Assembly: GCA_028565715.1 (NCBI GenBank)
Contig: JAOXYC010255454.1
Coordinates: 1 to 10,041 of the forward strand
Source of the DNA: Phoronis pallida
Lineage: Eukaryota; Phoronida; Phoronidae
DNA length: 10,041 nt
Direction of reading: 5' to 3'
The notes under the pieces are model-generated. The model saw only the letters and a program-made list of their open reading frames with translations. It did not search any database and had not been told where the DNA came from. This document shows positions 6,919 through 10,041 of the stretch, in pieces. The translations under genes and the position numbers were made by a program. The stretch's first letter is position 1. Each line of letters opens with the position of its first letter.

Positions 6919-7735
6919 TGTGGAATTTTCTAATTATAGTATTTGTGTATAAATCCTTTGTCAAGCATTTTCTAGGTCAATTGCTGTACCCATTGAACTG
7001 AGAATTTCATTGGTACATTTGAATTTGGACTGAAAACCTGAGAGGGTGTCCATTTTGAAATCACAGTTGGAATAATTTCAAAGTAAGAGGGTTGCTGCTT
7101 TTACAGGTATTTTAGCATCAAATAGTCTTTATTTAAGATCATAATTTAATGTGTTACCATGAGGAGCACATCCTGGAGGAACAGGAAATCAGTTTGGTGA
7201 CTTAGATCTAGACATATTTAGCTTCATTGCATAGGGATGTGATCTGAATGATTCAGTAGCAATAAGTCTTACACAGCCAGGGGCAGAGCATTTTTACACA
7301 CTAGTTAAAGGCAGGTTAGTGTTGACTATAAACTATAGATTTTTATTATATTGACATTTGCTTTGGATGATGAATTAATTCTTCACAATAAATCACTAAA
7401 CAAGTTTCTATTTGACTCAGGTATAAATGTATCAGTAGGTGTAAATTTTGCACATGGTGTTCTTAATGGTTCAGTATAACCAAGAACTTATCACTGAGAA
7501 TCTTCAACTGCGCCGGCCCCGCTACGCTAAAATTGAAGATATTTTTAAAAATAAAGCACAACTCTCGGGTTTTTTAGCATCAAATTACAGTTCGACCACT
7601 TTTTTAATCTATCTGAAAGTTTCATTACAATCGCTGATCGTTAAATTAGTTCAATTCGCAATAAATCGATACATCACCTTCGTGTTGGGTCGCGCTTTAT
7701 CTGTGTACTTATCTAGCAGTTCTTTTCAGTGACAC

Positions 7736-7792
7736 TTGGTGGCGCATTGCTGTCTGGACCAATCAGATTGCAGTAAAGTCAATGCGCGCCAA
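7736..7792. promoter_or_regulatory. CCAAT box within a GC-rich imperfect inverted repeat
   Basis: ACCAATCAG at 7758-7766 is a textbook NF-Y (CCAAT) site. It sits between TTGGTGGCGCATTG (7736-7749) and CAATGCGCGCCAA (7780-7792), which are imperfect inverted copies sharing the 8-bp core CAATGCGC. The CpG density is well above the surroundings. It may be a promoter fragment or the loop of a small palindromic transposon. No downstream gene is recognised. Confidence 0.35.
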
Positions 7793-8382
7793 CTACCGCC
7801 GGTATAGCACAAAACAATATTTGCTTTGTACATCACAGTTTAAGTTAATGCCAACTTTGAAAAGACATGCTCCTAGAGCTTAACACGTAAATGAGAGATA
7901 CATGGTTTTACACCGTCACTGTTATAATTTCAGTGTGTCAAAATTGATGGTGGCTTCTAATGATATCAATTTAAAAACTAGGGGACATCCCATCGAATGT
8001 TATTTTGATATTTAATTTTTTATTTTATTTATTGGTTTTAAGGGACAGTTGTAGCAAAATGTGTTAGTGGGAACCATAAAAAGGCTGCTGCGACCCTCTT
8101 CCGGCACCTTACTTTTTAGAAGTAGTAGTAGTTTTTTTAGTAACGTTTTAAAGCTGGCTATAATTGTTCTTATTGTTTGTATTTAGATTTACCCCCATGT
8201 TAATAAACTGATATGCTAAAATGCTAGTAATAGTTTTCTTTTCTTTCCTTTTAAGGTGGTGGCTAGCATGGAACAGCACTGTTAAGCAACTTAATGTGGT
8301 TTGAAAGACCCTAGGACTTCATGAACAGTTTTAATTACTGCTCATTTTTCCCAGAGGAAGGATTCGCTGTAACTGCAGTGCT

Positions 8383-8396
8383 GTTGCCATGACAAC
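8383..8396. promoter_or_regulatory. X-box-like site (possible RFX binding)
   Basis: GTTGCCATGACAAC fits the relaxed RFX X-box pattern RYYNYY-N2-RRNRRY, with one departure from the stricter GTNRCC/RGYAAC form. It lies about 40 bp before array 2 and away from any recognised gene, so its activity is doubtful. Confidence 0.25.
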
Positions 8397-8425
8397 AATA
8401 CTAGCCAATTACAGTAAAGCAACCA

Positions 8426-8935
8426 CTGTGTAAAATTTTACATGGTTTACACGTCACTGTGTAAACCGCGTAAACCGCGTAAAACTTTACAGGGTTTACA
8501 CCCTCACTGTGTATACCCTGTAAAATTTTACAGGGTTAACACCCTCACTGTGTAAACCGCGTAAACCCCGTAAAATTTTACAGGGTTTACACCCCCACTG
8601 TGTAAACCGCGTAAACCCTGTAAAATTTAACGCAGTGAGGGTGTAAACCCTTTAAAATTAAACCCTCACTGCGTAAAATTTTACACCGTTTACAGGGTCA
8701 CTGTGTCAATTTTACAGGGTTTACGCGGTTTACACAGTCTACCGTGGAGTATTGGAACGCTTTTACAGGGTCACTGTGTAAAATTTTACAGGGTTTTACA
8801 GGGTCACTGTGTAAAATTTTACAGGGTCACTGTGTCAATTTTTACAGGGTTACTGTGTAAAATTTTACAGAGTGCGTTCCAATACTCCACGGTGCTGTAA
8901 ACCCTGTAAAAACGCGTAAAATCTACAGCTGGGTA
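8426..8935 (-). repeat. Array 2: TGTAAA/TTTACA-rich repeats with ~50-bp unit and inverted blocks
   Basis: The first part (about 8426-8625) repeats a unit of CACTGTGTAAACCGCGTAAA followed by a CCTGTAAAATTTTACAGGG block and TTTACACCCT. Starts at 8455, 8505, 8546 and 8596 give spacings of 50, 41 and 50 bp. CTGTAAAATTTTACAG is a perfect palindrome and recurs. The orientation flips at a 13-bp inverted pair (ACGCAGTGAGGGT at 8630-8642, complement at 8662-8674). A nested element follows at 8741-8893. The right end, ACGCGTAAAATCTACAGC, is the complement of the start of array 1. The strand is given by the orientation of that shared end. Confidence 0.87.
8741..8893. mobile_element. 153-bp element with perfect 20-bp inverted ends nested in array 2
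   Basis: ACCGTGGAGTATTGGAACGC (8741-8760) and its exact complement (8874-8893) bracket 113 bp of TTTTACAGGGTCACTGTGTAAAA-like repeats. The 20-bp ends are unrelated to the TGTAAA motif and appear nowhere else in the window, so they look like terminal inverted repeats of a small non-autonomous transposon. No target-site duplication is obvious, because both flanks are repeat sequence. Confidence 0.6.
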
Positions 8936-10041
8936 ATTGGCAAAGCTCCCCCTTTTTCAATAATCATGAATAAAACTAAACATTTTAAACCTTTTAGAAA
9001 GTATATATTTTCAAAATTTGAACAGCTTGGCCACTGAAAATAAGTCGTTTTGGGTGAAAATCTTCTTTCTTCGAATTTGAAAATTACAAAATCAAGATCA
9101 TTTTTAAAAAACCGGGTCAAAAAGCTTGAGATTATCCTCTAGATCAGTTTAGCTTCTGCACATATAAAAATGGCTGATCATGTTTATACTGGTGTTTATG
9201 GTGCAATTTATTGCTAACATATTATTGTATACCTTCGGGCTTGTGAATTCCTGCTCAGATGAAAATTCATCTTGATATGATACGCGATCTGTACGGTCAC
9301 CAGTGGGTTGTAATGTATAGTATAGAACTAGTATTCAGTGTCTCAGTAGGCCTATAGTAAAATTTTGCCTGGTGTGTGAAGTATGGGATCTCAACTGCCT
9401 GCAATTTGTTTTACAAAAAATCAAAAATATTAAGTCTTAGATTTTGTGACTTTGTATCGCTTTCACCAGGCACTAATATTTTACAAAACTGAGACACCAT
9501 TTGCTAGATCTATGGTATACGAGTATGCTTCGAGGAGCATTCCCCTCACCCTGCCATGGCTACGCGCCTCGCCACGGACGCTGAATGATGAAGACGGGTG
9601 GCTAAGCTCTCATTTTCGACACCTTGAACTGAAATCCTGCATATAAAGGCCTAGGTTTGAGATACAAAAAACAAAAACAAAAGTCTGATGTTAATGACGG
9701 TACGGTATGTATTCACACACTATATAAATATATAAAGAGTGTAACAAAATACCTTACATCCTCATGTTTCAGATTTTTCACCTTTGAGCGTGTGTGTGTA
9801 CTGTACTGACCCCGATACTTGCATGCTTGAACAAAGGCCGCTTTCCTTTGTACACAAAATGAATGGGGATAAATGGAGCAGACAATGAAATTTACTTAGT
9901 AGATAAACGGTTGCTTTTCGAATGCTTAGCAAGTGCTTAATATGTAATAAACAACAAAAGAAGTTATTATATGAATTTAAGTCGAATACTGGAACTTACT
10001 TGTTAAAACGTAACGTTGCGTCCATATCGCATGGACTTCAG
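8936..10041. other. Right flank, no supported gene
   Basis: AT-rich DNA with only short open frames. The minus-strand frame at 8923-9120 runs into the repeat end and shows no domain. The plus-strand frame at 9446-9646 crosses a locally GC-rich patch (about 9526-9605) but has no splice or homology support. Minor features are AGTAGGCCTAT near 9345, a TATAAATATATAA run near 9723, a GTGTGTGTGT tract near 9790, and AATAAA near 9946-9951. The last bases (10000-10041) show no exon I can defend. Confidence 0.5.

Larger units (their letters stand above)
6919..8425. other. Segment between the two repeat arrays, no supported gene
   Basis: Mostly AT-rich. AATAAA occurs at 7387-7392 and 7550-7555. A GC/CpG-richer patch runs from about 7508 to 7805 and includes a CCAAT box. 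The 94-codon plus-strand frame at 7448-7732 begins in ordinary AT-rich DNA, lacks a recognisable domain and has no clear splice context, so I do not call it a gene. An RFX-like X-box lies at 8383-8396. If the foldback interpretation is right, this is the element's middle domain. Confidence 0.5.
6402..8935. mobile_element. Candidate foldback (TU-like) element with repeat-built inverted arms
   Basis: Positions 6402-6435 and the complement of 8901-8935 are nearly identical: both read GCTGTAGATTTTACGCG, a T run, then ACAGGGT. They differ by about two bases and one T. Each end leads inward into an array of TGTAAA/TTTACA repeats, separated by about 1.5 kb of unrelated sequence. Foldback elements, including the TU family described from sea urchin, have long inverted arms made of short tandem repeats around a variable middle. 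Against a single element: beyond the first 35 bp the arms align only loosely, no target-site duplication is visible and no transposase is seen. Two separate copies in opposite orientation would also explain it. Confidence 0.45.

Noticed and set aside
7448-7732. 94-codon plus-strand frame between the arrays
   Set aside because: No recognisable domain, a start in non-coding-like AT-rich DNA and no splice support. It could be an unknown element ORF but there is nothing positive to support it.
8703-8900. 65-codon plus-strand frame
   Set aside because: It lies wholly within array 2 and its repeated peptide reflects the repeat unit.
6402-8935. CRISPR-like array of short palindromic repeats
   Set aside because: Repeats are degenerate, overlapping and without unique spacers. 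The genome is eukaryotic and no cas genes are present, so these are transposon or satellite repeats.
9446-9646. 66-codon plus-strand frame over a GC-rich patch, and a GCGCGTAGCCATGG string on its complement resembling hAT-type ends
   Set aside because: No homology, splice signals or inverted partner found. The resemblance to a hAT terminus is too short to use.

Overview
The window looks like ordinary intron-bearing animal DNA: AT-rich, with GT...AG introns, several transposon relics and no prokaryotic gene layout. Recurrent AGTAGGCCTA-type words (near 1693, 2528 and 9345), a short-intron gene and repeats resembling the sea-urchin foldback (TU) elements suggest a marine invertebrate, perhaps an echinoderm. 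That assignment is an impression and is not proven by the sequence.

Left third (1-2741). Positions 1-728 hold no recognisable gene. Positions 729-834 and 2009-2197 carry a modular GC-rich repeat built on CGGTTACAC. Its outermost 54-bp arms (729-782 and 2143-2196) are inverted relative to each other. Between them lies a clean retrotransposon insertion: a 5'-truncated LINE 3' end on the minus strand (1088-1413) with an open frame for the last 100 residues, a (TAGA)4 tail and an exact 12-bp target-site duplication (1076-1087 and 1414-1425).

Centre (2742-6401). Three phase-compatible plus-strand exons (2742-2793, 2985-3110, 3354-3718) encode the last 180 residues of a protein. They comprise a linker, a complete SAM domain split by a phase-1 intron, and a tyrosine-rich tail. 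The tail has eight Y-x-x-hydrophobic motifs, including a Grb2-type YVNV and three ITAM-compatible pairs with identical 9-residue spacers. Upstream exons lie outside the window or were not recognised. After the stop comes about 2.7 kb of T-rich sequence without coding potential. It is probably 3'UTR at least in part, with a possible tRNA-derived SINE relic, a 38-bp tandem duplication and five copies of TTTTTRTGAC.

Right third (6402-10041). Two arrays of TGTAAA/TTTACA-rich repeats (6402-6918 and 8426-8935) share a nearly identical outer terminus in opposite orientation, about 2.5 kb apart. This is either a foldback/TU-like transposon with repeat-built inverted arms or two oppositely inserted members of one family. 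The second array contains a nested 153-bp element with perfect 20-bp inverted ends. The segment between the arrays has a GC-rich patch with a CCAAT box and an RFX-like X-box. Positions 8936-10041 contain no gene I can support.

The likely functional unit is the SAM/phosphotyrosine-tail gene. Most of the rest is transposon-derived or unassigned.
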